Positions 34,966-46,507 of a stretch of 64,000 bases of DNA are shown in pieces. The stretch spans positions 186,001 through 250,000 of the forward strand of contig JALNQF010000052.1 of the NCBI GenBank assembly GCA_028456385.1, read 5' to 3'. The position numbers and the translations under genes were made by a program. Source of the DNA: Ophiosphaerella korrae. Its lineage: Eukaryota; Ascomycota; Dothideomycetes; Pleosporales; Phaeosphaeriaceae. Below the pieces are notes generated by a model that was not told the origin of the DNA, ran no database searches, and saw nothing but the letters and a program-made list of their open reading frames with translations. Numbering within the stretch: position 1 is the stretch's first letter; every line of letters begins with the position of its first letter.

Positions 34966-35584
34966 TCAAGCATCTAACTCCTCGGGCGTCTTGTGCCGCG
35001 CCAAAACCAACCTCTTGTACTCCTCCATATCCTTCTCCCACAACTCCGCCGCCTGCCCATTCAACGGACTCGAACTACCCAACCTGTCAGCCCCGCCGCA
35101 ACCCCACTCCTAGACGCAACAAAAAAAAAAAAAAAAAAAAGCAGAGAAAAACGGCGATGAACTCACTTATTCGGCTCCCCCAACAAACTTTGCAGACTCA
35201 ACAACACGGTCCCCACATTATACACAGCACTCCACTTGTCCTTGAGTATATCGAGGCAAATGCGGCCCGAGAAGTCGACGTTGGGGTGATAAATGGGAGT
35301 CTTGAAGAGCACGGTTGGCGGGGCGTAAGGGTAGTTTTGGGGGAATTCGACGCTCAGCTTCAGCGTGAGCGAGGCGTAGGGTGTGGAGGATGGGCCCTCG
35401 ATTGTGGCGGTCCAGAGCGACATGTTGGAGTCGGAGGGGAAGGCGGATATGCCCGGGGTGGGATGCAGCATTAGGTCCATGAGTTCTTTTTGGAGGCTGG
35501 TGTTTGTGTGTTAGAATGGCAGGCGAAAGCGGGGTGAGGATGGGGGGTGTGTGTGTACCGTTGGGCAGTTGTGGTAGTCGACAT
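34966..35584 (-). CDS. ubiquitin-conjugating enzyme E2, UBE2C/Ubc11 type
   Basis: Exons 35584-35559, 35496-35167 and 35074-34966 give a complete 154-residue E2 with introns of 62 and 92 bp. The UBC fold motifs are visible: [25 protein letters not shown], the HPN motif at 79-81, and the catalytic Cys89 in [13 protein letters not shown]. The C-terminal [19 protein letters not shown] is typical of the AP/C-linked UBE2C class. That class charges ubiquitin for the anaphase-promoting complex and drives mitotic cyclin destruction. The class call rests on the [10 protein letters not shown] and LGEPNNSSPLN blocks and is likely, not proven. The second intron carries a run of about 20 T on the coding strand (A on plus, near 35115-35134), which may be length-variable. 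Confidence 0.93.
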
Positions 35585-36086
35585 GGTGGGCGCGTGAGGG
35601 GATATTGTTTTGTCGGCGGTGTATTATCGTGTGGTGTGGATGCTGGAAAAGAATATCCAGACCAAAGGTGAGGTTGTGAGGGCGGGGATGGGTTGCAAAG
35701 AACAGGGTTGGGTATGGCGAGTATCGTGGGTTTTGGGTGGGGCAGCGTGAATGCAAATGTTGTGTTTACATGTCTGTGTCCCCTGCGCTCTTGCCCCGGG
35801 AACCGAGCGCGTGGGCCCATCCCTGCATGATGCGCGCTAGTCCGTTTGCGTGTGTGTTTCGTGATGTTGGATGCATGTTTCGTGAGTTTGTGTCAAGTAG
35901 CACGTAGTCAGGAATGATAGGAAGTTTGGTCAAAGTTTGCAGGAAAATTAGATTTATCTAGCCAACGTTACACAAATACTGTCTTGCTAACTGGAGTCTT
36001 CTATGGTCATGGCAAACATTTCGTAGTGCTGCATTTGTGGAAAGTATCGGCGGAGTCTGTGTTGCACCATACTTGCCCACCACCAT
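35585..36086. other. intergenic, no gene seen
   Basis: 502 bases forming the promoter of the E2 gene and the 3' UTR of the F-box gene. Confidence 0.5.
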
Positions 36087-37190
36087 CTAACCATAGATAC
36101 CATCAAGTATACCTTGTGTTATGATAATACTCCATTTATCTTCAGCTTCAATCTTGTTGTAACCTGTGTACTCGTAGCGCCAATCCCCTCGAATAGTGAG
36201 TTGCTCGCGCCCAGCAACACGGTCCGCGCATATCAGCAGTCTGCCGTTTTCCGAAGCAAATTCGATCAAACTATCATTAGGATCAGCTTGGGGCGGCAGC
36301 TCATACTCCGGAAATCTAAGCGAAGATACTAAAATCTCTATAACCTCCTCCTCGTAGACTTCCATGCATACATAACGTAGCGTTGGGGAAATCCCACTTT
36401 CAGCCAAAAATCTCTCAGTGGGAAAAGAGGCTAACACTGGCCTACCAATGTGGAGACTGTGGATGTTAGCCCCTGCCATGCGAATGGCCTTTCCAACAGA
36501 TAAGAAACCCTCGAATTTAGGTTCACCATTTCTGTAGATTTTCATTGCATAGTGGTAGCTAACGTTGTTCCAACCCCAGGCTTTGTTGACAATTTGCTCG
36601 TCATCAGGACTAAGCCAGCCGCCTAGGTGCCCAGTGACATGATCTCCAAGAACGAAGCGAAGTTGCTCGAGCGCTGAAAGTCTTCGAAGCGTCGCTGCTA
36701 GATCGGGGATATGATTGTCTCCAGGGGCACCGGACTTAAATGCGGTCGTCAGTCGATCACGGTGCTCGTATGGAAACTTTTCAAAATGATTTCCTAGCTC
36801 TGGTGTGTCGTTGTCAAAACCTAAACTCCCAAATGAGAGCCTTCGGATATGCGGTATCAAATCTGGAACATGAGACATGCCTTTCAAGTCTTCCAACCCG
36901 ACTCTGGTCACTCGGAAAACTCTGTTGGCACACAGGAGCTCCCCATAGGCAGCATGTGAGTTATTGTAACATTTGTGACTAACAAGGCGGAAGTTTAGTA
37001 TGTCTTGTACTGATTTCTTACTACATTCCCACCAGAAATCTGTTTTGGGCATTGTCCCATATCTTTCAATGTCTGCTTGGATGCTAGGCTGGAAGAATTC
37101 TTTTCGCAGAAGGAATCCAAAAATCATTGTCGTGAGCTCATTTGGGAGATTATCCATGATGGAAAAGCTGTCCAGGTCCCCAAAAGCCAT
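36087..37190 (-). CDS. F-box-like protein, single exon
   Basis: An uninterrupted 367-residue frame. The N-terminus contains an F-box-like motif (IMDNLPNELTTMIFGFLL, then a loop and ILNFRLVSHKCYNNSHAAYGELL) that would bind Skp1 in an SCF ubiquitin ligase. The remainder has weak leucine-rich character (LIPHIRRLSFGSLGF, LRRLSALEQLRFVLGD, ANIHSLHIGRPVL) as in many fungal F-box proteins whose targets are unknown. Fungal genomes carry many such genes and the substrate cannot be inferred. The sequence 3' of the F-box has no frameshift or stop, so the gene looks intact. Confidence 0.85.
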   Translation of the reverse strand: MAFGDLDSFSIMDNLPNELTTMIFGFLLRKEFFQPSIQADIERYGTMPKTDFWWECSKKSVQDILNFRLVSHKCYNNSHAAYGELLCANRVFRVTRVGLEDLKGMSHVPDLIPHIRRLSFGSLGFDNDTPELGNHFEKFPYEHRDRLTTAFKSGAPGDNHIPDLAATLRRLSALEQLRFVLGDHVTGHLGGWLSPDDEQIVNKAWGWNNVSYHYAMKIYRNGEPKFEGFLSVGKAIRMAGANIHSLHIGRPVLASFPTERFLAESGISPTLRYVCMEVYEEEVIEILVSSLRFPEYELPPQADPNDSLIEFASENGRLLICADRVAGREQLTIRGDWRYEYTGYNKIEAEDKWSIIITQGILDGIYG

Positions 37191-38164
37191 TTGATCACGG
37201 CAGTGTTGTTCAGTAGGAATAGGCTACCAATTTTGGGCGATAGGTAGATTCTTGGAAGATCAAAACCTTAGTATATGAAAGCTTCCTAACACCCTGACCT
37301 GATATCAATCTAAGAATATAGTTAACATTCTATCCTTTTTATACCAATTGAATCTAACGCTATAAGTTCACATAGTCTATTCTCCTTGGAACCCTTTGAA
37401 CTCTAAGAACTTTTGATTGGCTAACCTTGTCTACAGAATCAGCGTATTATAAATTTCTCCCTACACGTGATATCGCCTAAGTTCTAAAACAATTTTGTCC
37501 AAAATTACTGGCCTAGGAGCCCCATACGGGATGATCTACTACTTCAATGTTTGGCTCTTGAGTCATGCAGGCTTAATGTCACAGCGGGCCGAAGTTGTCC
37601 CGGCACTAGCGCAGAGCCGCACAGCTACAAAACCCCGCTGCTCCACTAACCTTCTTTTTATTCAACGGCCTGCCTCTCCAATGCTGCGTTTCTTTGCACA
37701 CACACAGACGCTGCTCACGCAGCTGTCCTCTATGCAAATGAGAAATTCGGAGTAATCTTCACCTTTTTTACCCTCGGGTAGTACTGCCCGTAAGGGCCTG
37801 GCGTGACTCACGTCTGCATTCGGCATTAGAAAGCTCAGGGCCCAGAAAGCCACCTGCCGCAAGGTGGGTGCGTGGACTGGTGTCCCTATGGGAGTCGGTG
37901 CGAAGATTGTGTGTCGGGATCTCGCAAGAGTGAACGGCGACACTGTAGTACAATACGCAGCGTACTTGACCCCGAGTAGCTTTTGTGAAAGGGCGATGGG
38001 TATCATTCGATTCTGATTACTCTGGCGAGGCAGGCCGTTCACATTCTTTTTTTTTATTGTAAGTTGCGCCTACTACAAGCACAATATTGAGTTCCTAGGA
38101 TACTACTGACAAATTCGTACACTTCACAATTACCAAGCGCCACTTTATTCTGACCCCAATACGC
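37191..38164. other. intergenic, no gene seen
   Basis: About 970 bases, AT-rich at the left. Short ORFs on both strands have no domain support. A run of T (about ten) lies near 38047-38057. Confidence 0.5.
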
Positions 38165-39060
38165 CTACGAAGTGGCTTCTTCCTTCTTGTACATAATATC
38201 GGTTCGCATTGCCAGTTTAGTACCGCTTATAACATCGTCGCCCGAGTGAAGCAGGCCGCGGTGCTGGAAGAGAAGCACTCGCCCAGCCCGAGGTTCCACA
38301 TCGAGACGATCTTTGAAGCTCCAGGAGTGGAATGTGGTCGCGCCACCCACGAGCGGGGGCTCGCCATTCTTCCCCTCAGGGTTGTTTAGATACAATTGTA
38401 GGGTGAAATACGACCGCTCGGTGCCATCAGGAGTTTCGTATGTTCCGTCACAATGTGCTGTTGTTGTCAGTGAGAATTTTCTACCCTCCAAGGAAGAGTC
38501 TGCATACCTTTGAAGTACTCGCCGCCAACGTACTTGAGGAAACGTTGACGCTCGTTCAATCGAGTCACCTTCCAAACCTCGTTGCGCTTTGTAGGACCCA
38601 CGCCGGTAATATCTGGACAGTTCTCTAGTCGATGAATTTCTGGCACGGCACCCTCTACCCTGGCCCACAGTTTCGCCATAATGTCTCGCTCATCCCATAT
38701 AATGCGTCCACACTTTCTTGCGTCTTCGTACATGGCTTGCATGCCTCCTCCAATATTTACTAATGCTCTCTCCCACTTGCCATTCGTGGTTGCTTCGGCG
38801 GCGGCGACCAGCTGATCGCATTCTTCCTCTGTGAGGACATCGTCTAAAATAACTGCCCAAAGATGTTTGAACTCTGGCATACGACCGAACTCGAAATCGA
38901 CCTGGGACCGCCTCAGGTTGGGTGCTGGTCCCTCAAGGAAGCCCTCGGGCAGCTTGTATGTAGAAGCCATAGTTGCAATATACTTGTTTAAAGATACTCC
39001 GAAAGGAAGTGGTGATCGTTTCAAAACTATACGAGCAGTTCTTGCGATGCATTTGTACAT
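38165..39060 (-). CDS. 2-oxoglutarate/Fe(II)-dependent dioxygenase, prolyl 4-hydroxylase-like
   Basis: Exons 39060-38508 and 38457-38165 (50-bp intron) encode 281 residues. The C-terminal half carries the double-stranded beta-helix iron site: H186-x-D188 in AHCDGTY, distal His about 255 in HRGLLHSGDDV, and the 2-oxoglutarate-binding Arg about 269 in KLAMRTDIMY. The N-terminal half (LPEGFLEGPAPNLRRS, LWAVILDDVLTEEECDQLV, ARKCGRIIWDE) matches a fungal family related to prolyl 4-hydroxylases. The substrate is unknown. The first Met gives a basic leader that could target mitochondria; a second Met (MASTYKLPEGF) at residue 31 is an alternative start and is where many relatives would begin. Confidence 0.9.
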
Positions 39061-39825
39061 TGAGGGACAGGGCTGTGAAACTGCTGCCTGAGCAAGGCGC
39101 AGCTCAGCTTTTACGCCCCATATGTTGAGGCGCCACTGTTGGCTCTATCTCTTGTGAGCCACTACTGCCGAGCAGTGCTCAGTGTGCTATGAAGATACTG
39201 GTGTAGAACGGATTCATTTTCCGGTCAGTCTTGTGAGGCGCCTGTAGGCAAGGGAGCCATCACGTGATGTCATCGTGTCGCGGCCGCCCGCTTTTGCGTT
39301 TCAGTCTGGCCAGCCAACTTGAATTGCCGGCGATCAACACGACTCAACCAGCTCGTCCCTATCAACTCGCTGTGACAACTCGCCCATCGCGCAGTCGTTA
39401 TCCTCAGCCACCAAAGATCCGCGTGATCCATCCGCTTGCTTTCGGCAGGACGCGCAGCGCGCAACCGTGCAAGCCACCCGCCGCTCGCTCCACCAGTCGC
39501 TGCGCCAAGCTAGATTGGCTTCACTGCTAATTTCCCGACTTCACTCACGATTCAACCCCAATTGGAGCGTGTCACCACACTATTCACGACGTGCAACTAT
39601 TGCAGAAGAACCTTTTCGCCTCCTCCGCCCTTTTCGTCCCCTCATCGCTCGTTCGCAACTACAGTGCCAGGCCTACAACACAGCAAACCGCTGCGGGCTC
39701 CGCGCCCTCCTGGATACGACGTCTATCGCTAATCACAATCACAATCACAATCACTATCGTTTGCGCGCCAGCGACTTCATCGCACGCCCCTCACTCCTCT
39801 AGTTTCCGCTACTGCTATCGACGTC
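39061..39825. promoter_or_regulatory. divergent promoter region with hexanucleotide repeat
   Basis: 765 bases between the divergent dioxygenase and RAX1 starts. A short run of about four (aatcac) units lies at 39736-39760 in the likely RAX1 5' leader. No gene is evident. Confidence 0.5.
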
Positions 39826-41028
39826 ATGTCGCACCCACCCTCCCCTCTGCACGACTCCATGGAGGGCCCGAATCGCAACCGGTTTCCGACTCTCTTTGAA
39901 GTGCTCAGTCGGAGGACTGTGGCGCCGCTGGATCTGTTCTCCTTCTACATCTACATGCGCGACCAGCAACGATCAGTAGACTACTTGGACTTCTGGTAAG
40001 TTCCCCTTGATATGCGTCGTACGCACCGTGCTAACAACGGAAGGCTTGACGTGTCACAGCACCTTCAGCTATGTCGACTCTATGTTCGCCGGCTACATCG
40101 CTCCATGATTGAAGATACTCCGGACCCAGAGAAGACGTCGAAGCGCTCGTCTTATATTCCGGATAATGCCGGCGAAGGGCCGTCCAACGAGAAAGGCAAC
40201 GACATGTCGGACCAGCGACTCTCTGCATTTCTACGATCTGACCGTGGAAGTCGCAATCACTCGCCACAAAACAGCCAGGGTAGCAACCAGAGCGGCGGTG
40301 AATTGCCACGACCAAGCCTTCAGAGGCTTGCAACATCAAACGACTCCAGCTCACCCGGTCAGAACTCGTCCGGCGACAACACACAGCCGCGGAGAGAGGA
40401 CCTGCGCGCATCTGCCGAGAAGATTCTCTACACATACCTCCTTCCCGGCTCTGAAAGAGAGATCATCATCCCCCAGAGTATCTTGACAGATGTCCAGGAA
40501 GCAATCGAAGGCCCCGAGCAGCGTGCAGATCCCGAGCTGTTTGATTCGGCAAAGGATTATGTGTTCCAAGCCATGGAACGCGATGCGTATCCTGGCTTTT
40601 TGCAGAACAAGGGCTTGGGCAATCTCGTTCCTCAGAGCATGATGTTGCGCCTTATTGTTGGGCTTATCAGTTTCTTCGGTGCTGTCTGGGCGGCGTTCAT
40701 CCTTATTTTCCTGGACAAGTCACGAAGCACGCGATGCTGGGTATGATTATCTCCATGCTTCGATAATAGAGTTTGACTAACAGGCTGACAGCTGATCCTG
40801 CCCTTCACCGTCGCCATCTACCTCATCTTCACTCACCAGTACATGCTCGATCCGGTCATTGCCTTGGCCGGCTACAGCGAGTACACATTCTTCGACTTCA
40901 ACAAGATTCGTGAGCCATTTGTACGGAAGACGTTGAACAGGCGGTCGTTCACGGTGCTGGTTATGTTCGCCTTATTCACAACCGCACTTTGCTGTCTCTT
41001 CATCTTCGTGCCGGGCAAGCGTCTATGA
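39826..41028 (+). CDS. rax1: RAX1-like RGS-domain membrane protein
   Basis: Exons 39826-39995, 40044-40740 and 40792-41028 join in frame to 367 residues. An RGS-type fold is split by a long Ser-rich insert: it starts with FPTLFEVLSRRTVAPLDLFS and YLDFWLDVSQHLQLCRLYVR, and resumes with RASAEKILYTYLLPGSEREI, DPELFDSAKDYVFQAMERDA. Three transmembrane helices follow (LRLIVGLISFFGAVWAAFIL, LILPFTVAIYLIF, FTVLVMFALFTTALCCLFIF). RGS plus three spans is the architecture of yeast Rax1, which marks cell poles for bud-site selection, and of its filamentous-fungal relatives. The gene symbol is given because this layout is distinctive; the function in polarity is taken from yeast. Confidence 0.88.
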
Positions 41029-41568
41029 TGGGCTTGCGGTCGCCTTTCTTCCTTCTCATATCAAATGTATAATGTTTACTTAGTTTCTTACGCTCTTTGC
41101 TCAACTTCGCGATCCATCAAGACGGCGCAAGATGGGAAGCGCAGAGTTGGACCGCGTCGAGCAAGATCGGACTTTTGATACCCTTTGCTCCATCAGCCCC
41201 ATGAGCCTTTTTCTTTGTTTGAATCAGATGGAGTTCTGGTTGTCGGATGATTGCTCGTATAGCACGCCTGGGAGTCAGGCTGGGTAGGAAGCATGCCAGT
41301 TAGCCTTAGGTAGTCAGCGCGATACAATATGGAGTTACTTGCCAATATTCGTCTGGATCAATGCGAGATATTGCATGCAGCGCAAGGCTCCAATGGGGTT
41401 CGCCGTTGCTGCACGTTAGGCGGCCCAAGCTTTTTCGTTATGACGTGCACCGAGGCTTGAACGCTTGAACCTAGTCAATCTCGAAGGAAGCCCATTGCCG
41501 TGATGCACTGATGCATTGATGATTGATACACACTACCTCGCCGACACCACGTTTCTTATCGATCCAGC
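41029..41568. other. intergenic, no gene seen
   Basis: 540 bases between two tandem plus-strand genes, serving as RAX1 3' UTR and promoter for the DUF155 gene. Confidence 0.5.
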
Positions 41569-43319
41569 ATGAGCGGGCCTACCGCGAAGAGCAAACGGGG
41601 TCCGACCGTCCTCATGACGGATACTCGAGACTCACCACCTCGAGGCCCGCAGCGGACGCCGACACAGCAAAGACAGGGCGCCAAGCTCATCTCGGTCGAC
41701 AACATCCTCCAGTACGCGTCCGACATTCCGTCGCAGCAACGACGCGGCCCGCCTGGCCAGCGACCAGTCAATCACACGCGGACTCCCAGTGGCCGGCACC
41801 CTCTGGATCCCAAACTTGCTGGTCGCCTCATTCCGGCGCATATGCCCACCAGGTCCAGCAAGCTCAGCGAGAAACTTGTGCTGCTGCCCGAGGCAGATGG
41901 CCAAGACGACGACGATGAGAAGGGCGAGTTTGGCGAGGACGGGCACGAAGGGCCGCCGACAGACGAGGACCTTGCGCGGCGGACGGCGAAGGGTGGTCCT
42001 AAGGATAAGAGCTATGCCGAGCGGTTACCGAAGGCCAGGCGAACAGACAAGTTGTCACGAGTTACTGCATATTGCACCGCGCAGGCCTACAAGATGAAGA
42101 GCACCGCCGAATTCGTCAAAAGCCAGCACAATGCCCGAACCAAGCTCTACGACGACTGTCTCTATACTGTTTACCACCTGCCCCTCTTGCCGGGAAGTGA
42201 TGGATATCGTGTGCGCAGTAGTCCCGCACTGAAGAGTCCAGGTGGAAAGACGGTGCTGGATGAAGAAATTGAGCGTAACGAGCAGCGCGATCATCATGAG
42301 GGCTACTTTGGAGACGAAGAGACATACTTTGTCCACGGCGATGACTTGCATCCAGACGAGCAAGAGGCTTTCCACAATCTCTCCCCACATCGGCGCGACT
42401 CAAGCGAGAACACGCGCGTGGCACCCAACGCCATGCAATTCGGCGAAATGTTTGTCTTCTCCTACGGCGTCGCTGTCTTCTGGAATTTTACCGAAAAGCA
42501 GGAAAAAGACATACTCGCCGACCTGACCTTTTCCTCCATAGCAACAGGCATCTCGCTCGCCACCCGCCCACTCACAGAATCCGACTTTGAAACTGAAGAA
42601 TTCCACTTCGAATACAACCCTGAGATCCAGCGCCCACGGGTCTACAATGACATGATCACTCTCAAAAGCGGCGATCACATGATCAAACTCGCCATGTCCC
42701 ACGCAATCGCCCAGAGCACCAAACTTAGCCTCTTCGAAGAAGGCATGTCCCGCACCATGCTCGCAGCCCAATATGTCCCCAAACGCCTCGCCCTCACCGG
42801 CAACCTCGGCATGAAGCGCTCCGACGTCGTCAAAATGATCGGCCAACTGTTCACCTCGCGCGTAGACGTGAACCTCTGTACGTTCCCACCCCCCCTCCCC
42901 CACATACACACAAACTAACCACCCCAGCCTCCAACATGCTCGACACCCCCAACTTCTTCTGGGACTCAGAGCCCACGCTGCACCCGCTCTACACCGCCGT
43001 CCGCGAATACCTCGAGATCAAGCCGCGCATCCAGGTCCTCAACGAGCGCTGCCAGGTCTTTCTCGACCTGGGTGAGATCCTGTCCGACTCTATTTCTGAC
43101 AAGAAAATGACGCGCATTACGTGGATTATCATTATCCTTATTGTTCTGAGCATTTGCGTCACGTGTCTCGAGGTTTTGCTGCGCTTTGCAATTTTGAAGG
43201 GGCGTGGCGAGATGGGGAAGGTTGGGGAGTTGAAGGGAGTAGCGGTTGCGGGGCCAGGATTACTGGCGGCGAGGGGGATGGTGTGGGTTGGTGGGGGGGT
43301 TAAGGGGTTGTTGGGGTAG
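41569..43319 (+). CDS. DUF155 (RMD1/RMD8/Sif) family membrane protein
   Basis: Exons 41569-42877 and 42928-43319 give 566 residues. A long hydrophilic N-terminus (about 160 residues) precedes the DUF155 core, which includes RVTAYCTAQAYKM, FGEMFVFSYGVAVFWNFTE, MITLKSGDHMIKLAMSHAIA and QLFTSRVDVNLSSNMLDTPN. A transmembrane helix close to the C-terminus (ITWIIIILIVLSICVTCLEV) is typical of this family. Yeast Rmd1/Rmd8 and fission yeast Sad1-interacting factors belong here and animal RMND1 is mitochondrial; the long N-terminal extension fits the Rmd8/Sif type better. Molecular activity is not known for any fungal member. After the membrane helix comes a Gly-rich tail, slightly unusual. Confidence 0.9.
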
Positions 43320-44092
43320 GTGGATGGTGACTTTCCAGAGCATGGTTGTCGCGTGAACATCTTGTGTCTGGGCAGTGGTTAGATGGCTGGTAAAGTAGAC
43401 GCATTGAGTGTGAGGGAGAAGGATGGGGTTTAGAGTGTGTGTGGCCATATAGCATAGCGCAGGCGTTTCTTAGGGGGTTTTGTTCAAAATTGGAGAGTAG
43501 AGTTTGGGATGAATTTCTTCTTTTCACTGAGCATATTGGTGGTGATGGTAGCTTTTCCTTCGTTGTAAATTCAATCTAGTTGGCCCTTTATTCTTTCGCA
43601 TATCGATGTTGGCGGTGGAGTTCACTCGGGCTTCTGCGATTGGATATGTGGGTGCATAATATGGTCTTGTAATGACTATTCCTGAGTAGATGGTGGTGCT
43701 TAGGTATGGCGTATGTCGCCAGTGTTCAAAGGAAAGCCTTGCGCAAACTTTCATCGTATCTGAGCAAATCAATCTTAATTCTTTTTAGAAAGGTCCTTGT
43801 GCAAACGGACTAGTACTTGGGTGAAATTTCGATAGTATCACTGCTGATTCTGCACGCAGGCGACGCCAGGACACAATGTTATTGGTGTACATAATAACAT
43901 TCACGCCATAATTTGTTCAGTGCAATCACTTCTCGCGTATAGGTGAATAATATTGGCTCACTACAATCTTGTTGAGTCATCAAGGGCTCTCCGCTCTCAG
44001 TTTAACTTCTATCCATTCCCCTACCAGGCACAAATTCAACCCACAACTCTTTCTCAAATTCAGACAAGCCTTGCCTCACCCTGCCACCCAAC
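43320..44092. other. intergenic, no gene seen
   Basis: 773 bases; overlapping short ORFs on the minus strand are GC/CT-biased shadows without domains. Base composition turns visibly AT-richer through this interval. Confidence 0.45.
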
Positions 44093-44467
44093 ATGTGGCC
44101 ATTCTCAGTGCGCATTACAAAGCAAAAATTCGTCAACGAACGTCTCATCCCAGCGGTAGACACTGACCGCTTTTACAACGACAAATGCACCTTCTGCTGG
44201 GACGGGTATTCAGAGCAACATCCTCCCGTCCGAACGTTACCCTGCGACCACATATTTGGCCACAGCTGCGTTGTCCAAAGCATCGAGCGCCAAAACGGGT
44301 ATCATTGTCCGATTTGTAGGGCCGAGTGGATTTCTACCCCGTTCCACATTGTGAATTATCGCGGGCTCCCGGATGGACAACTCATCGTCCATCTTATCTT
44401 ATATATAACAGACTATCTTTATTTCTGGAATATCCCGCTGCACCACTTGAAATTACCTGCAAATTAA
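44093..44467 (+). CDS. small RING-type zinc finger protein
   Basis: A single-exon 124-residue frame with a RING: CTFC in FYNDKCTFCWDGY, then LPCDHIFGHSCV (Cys-x-His-x3-His-x-Cys) and HCPICRAEW. Spacing is that of a C3HC4/RING-H2 finger, so E3 ubiquitin-ligase activity is possible. The flanking sequence has no other domain; the C-terminus is hydrophobic (LILYITDYLYFW) without being a clear transmembrane helix. Such tiny RING genes are common and lineage-specific in pleosporalean accessory regions. An upstream in-frame start was not found. Coding is likely because the RING spacing is complete. Confidence 0.7.
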   Translation: MWPFSVRITKQKFVNERLIPAVDTDRFYNDKCTFCWDGYSEQHPPVRTLPCDHIFGHSCVVQSIERQNGYHCPICRAEWISTPFHIVNYRGLPDGQLIVHLILYITDYLYFWNIPLHHLKLPAN

Positions 44468-44844
44468 TCGCTATACCTGCCGCTACCTTGTCCTCAAATT
44501 TCAAGTCTATACAATCTCTGTAGCTGTTGCTAGAGCTCTGCAAAGTTGTCGTTTTCTGTCCGTGCCCGCCTCTTTTTTGTCCGCACGCGCCACTTTTCCT
44601 CCGCACAGTCGCCCGGATTAAGTATTACCCGCTCTCCCCTTTTCTTCCTCTTCTTCCTCTTATCTCTTCTTTTTCAACATAGAAAAGTAGTCAAACAAAG
44701 GTAAGAAATAGTACATTATAAAGGTAAGGCATTTCTGTGTAGGTAGCCTAGCCAACTCAATGGCTGATAGGCAGTCCCTTGGACGATTGATGGGCGATCG
44801 ATAGCTAACCCTAGAGGCGATAGATGGCCAATTTTATGGCTGAT

Positions 44845-45210
44845 GGATAGGCAGCTCGATAGCAGCTTAATGGCCAGCTCGATAGCAGCTCAATGGCCAG
44901 CTCGATGGCAGCTCAATAGCCGGCTCAATGGCTGATGGATAGGCAGCTCGATGGCCAGCTCGATAGCAGCTCAATGGCCAGCTCGATGGCAGCTCAATGG
45001 CCAGCTCGATGGCAGCTCAATGGCCAGCTCGATGGCAGCTCAATGGCCAGCTCGATGGCAGCTCAATGGCCAGCTCGATGGCAGCTCAATGGCCAGCTCG
45101 ATGGCAGCTCAATGGCCAGCTCGATGGCAGCTCAATAGCCGGCTCAATGGCCAGCCCGATAGCAGCTCAATGGCCAGCTCGATGGCAGCTCAATAGCCAG
45201 CTCGATACCT
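44845..45210 (+). repeat. 23-bp minisatellite
   Basis: Tandem copies of a 23-bp unit (gatggcagctcaatggccag plus ctc). About seven near-identical copies lie at about 44960-45135, flanked by degenerate copies on both sides, including gatagcagc and aatagccgg variants. Because 23 is not a multiple of three, all three forward frames read through and cycle after three units, giving artificial ORFs of a 23-residue repeat. There is no start context, domain or splice structure, so I treat it as noncoding. The degenerate edges and homogeneous core suggest recent expansion. Confidence 0.9.
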
Positions 45211-45437
45211 ATTTCAATCCACAACCCTCCACCTATCTTTGCTATGAATTTGCTATGCTATTCTTGTAAACCTTCCGTTAAATCCTATTTATGCCGAGCT
45301 TATTTGGCTTATTACAAATAAACCTTACACACACTGGCCAATAAGCTGGCATAACGTATAGCCTAGCTTTTTTGGCCATCTACTTCGCCATCATTTACAA
45401 CGTCTTTGCCTTCATCAAATCTAACTACAAGACTATC

Positions 45438-45869
45438 ATGTTGGCCGATAGGTTCTCATCACGATTCTTGCGTGGTATGCGGGTCTACTTTAATTACAAC
45501 AACAACTTATATATTGCTGAGGTTCTGCTGAACAAAACCAACATTCTGGCACGCAATCCGGGAATTTCTCTCTCTAATTTTCTATACTACTTCCCCCTTT
45601 ACAAGCTCATGGTAGTGTCGGCATGGAAAAACTCTGGCTATCCCGATGACTTTTCATTCCAGGCATCGGTGACGGGTATATATGCAACTTTCTGGTATAC
45701 TCGTATTGGGTTTGGTCGCTTCAATAAGCCTGAAGATGAAATATTTTTCAAGTTTATTATGGTTGTGGCTTTTGGGTTGTGGTTAGCGCTGACTAAGTTG
45801 TTCTTTCTGGATCAACCGTGGTGGGTGAGTCCTGCCATAGTCGCTATCTGGTATTTTTGCCTGGCCTAA
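45438..45869 (+). CDS. orphan membrane-protein-like ORF
   Basis: A 143-residue frame from the first ATG; the same frame is open back to about 45345, so an upstream exon is possible (a tatag acceptor-like site lies near 45357-45361). Two hydrophobic segments near the C-terminus (FFKFIMVVAFGLWLALTKLF and WWVSPAIVAIWYFCLA) and one weaker in the middle suggest a membrane protein. No family was recognised. It lies directly after the minisatellite in AT-rich DNA, so it could also be a decayed gene fragment. Evidence for coding is modest: length, hydrophobic pattern and absence of stops. Confidence 0.35.
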   Translation: MLADRFSSRFLRGMRVYFNYNNNLYIAEVLLNKTNILARNPGISLSNFLYYFPLYKLMVVSAWKNSGYPDDFSFQASVTGIYATFWYTRIGFGRFNKPEDEIFFKFIMVVAFGLWLALTKLFFLDQPWWVSPAIVAIWYFCLA

Positions 45870-46507
45870 ATGCATCAATTGCTTCGGAGGGGTGTACAAG
45901 AGAGGACCAATTCATGGTGAGCTAAGGGAGAAGAGGTGTAGAGGGCTGAGCGTGACAGTAAGCGTTAGATCATGGTTCAGAGCGTGGGAAAATGTGAGCA
46001 AAATGAGTGGATATGCATATCCACTGGATTCAATAATAGAAATGAGTACGTGTTGTTGGATTTGTTCCTTATCACTTCGCAAATGTACGGTTTCTATCTA
46101 GGCGTCATATACCATCACAAATTTTCACCAGAGAATAATGACTATAATAAATAAGACATTATACAACCTAGGTTAAACGATAATGTAAAATCGTTTCCAG
46201 ACTTCCTAAATTTACTGTTAAACCAAAACCTACTGTGGGTGATATAACTAGGCGCGAGCTAATTCTAAAGGATGTAGGTACACAATGCCCTCTATTGTTG
46301 GGTTTATAAGTGGTGAAGATATGAAATTCGGTTGTGATTCACCAATGATCATTTTACTGCTTGGAATCAATAACAGTCATAAACCACTATCCTAATTTTT
46401 GAGAGCTGCAGAAGGTTCTCAAGCATGCTCCATCGTATCTTAGTTTCCATACTTACACAGATTGCTTCGTAGTACCTTTAACCCGTACTCCACGGGCTCT
46501 ACCTTGT
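45870..46507. other. AT-rich intergenic region, no gene seen
   Basis: 638 bases with no credible ORF, between the orphan ORF and the 3' end of the four-span membrane gene. Confidence 0.45.

Noticed and set aside
44845..45210. CRISPR array or repeat-protein gene
   Set aside because: Repeats are directly adjacent with no spacers, the host is a eukaryote, and the encoded repeats are an artefact of a 23-bp period.
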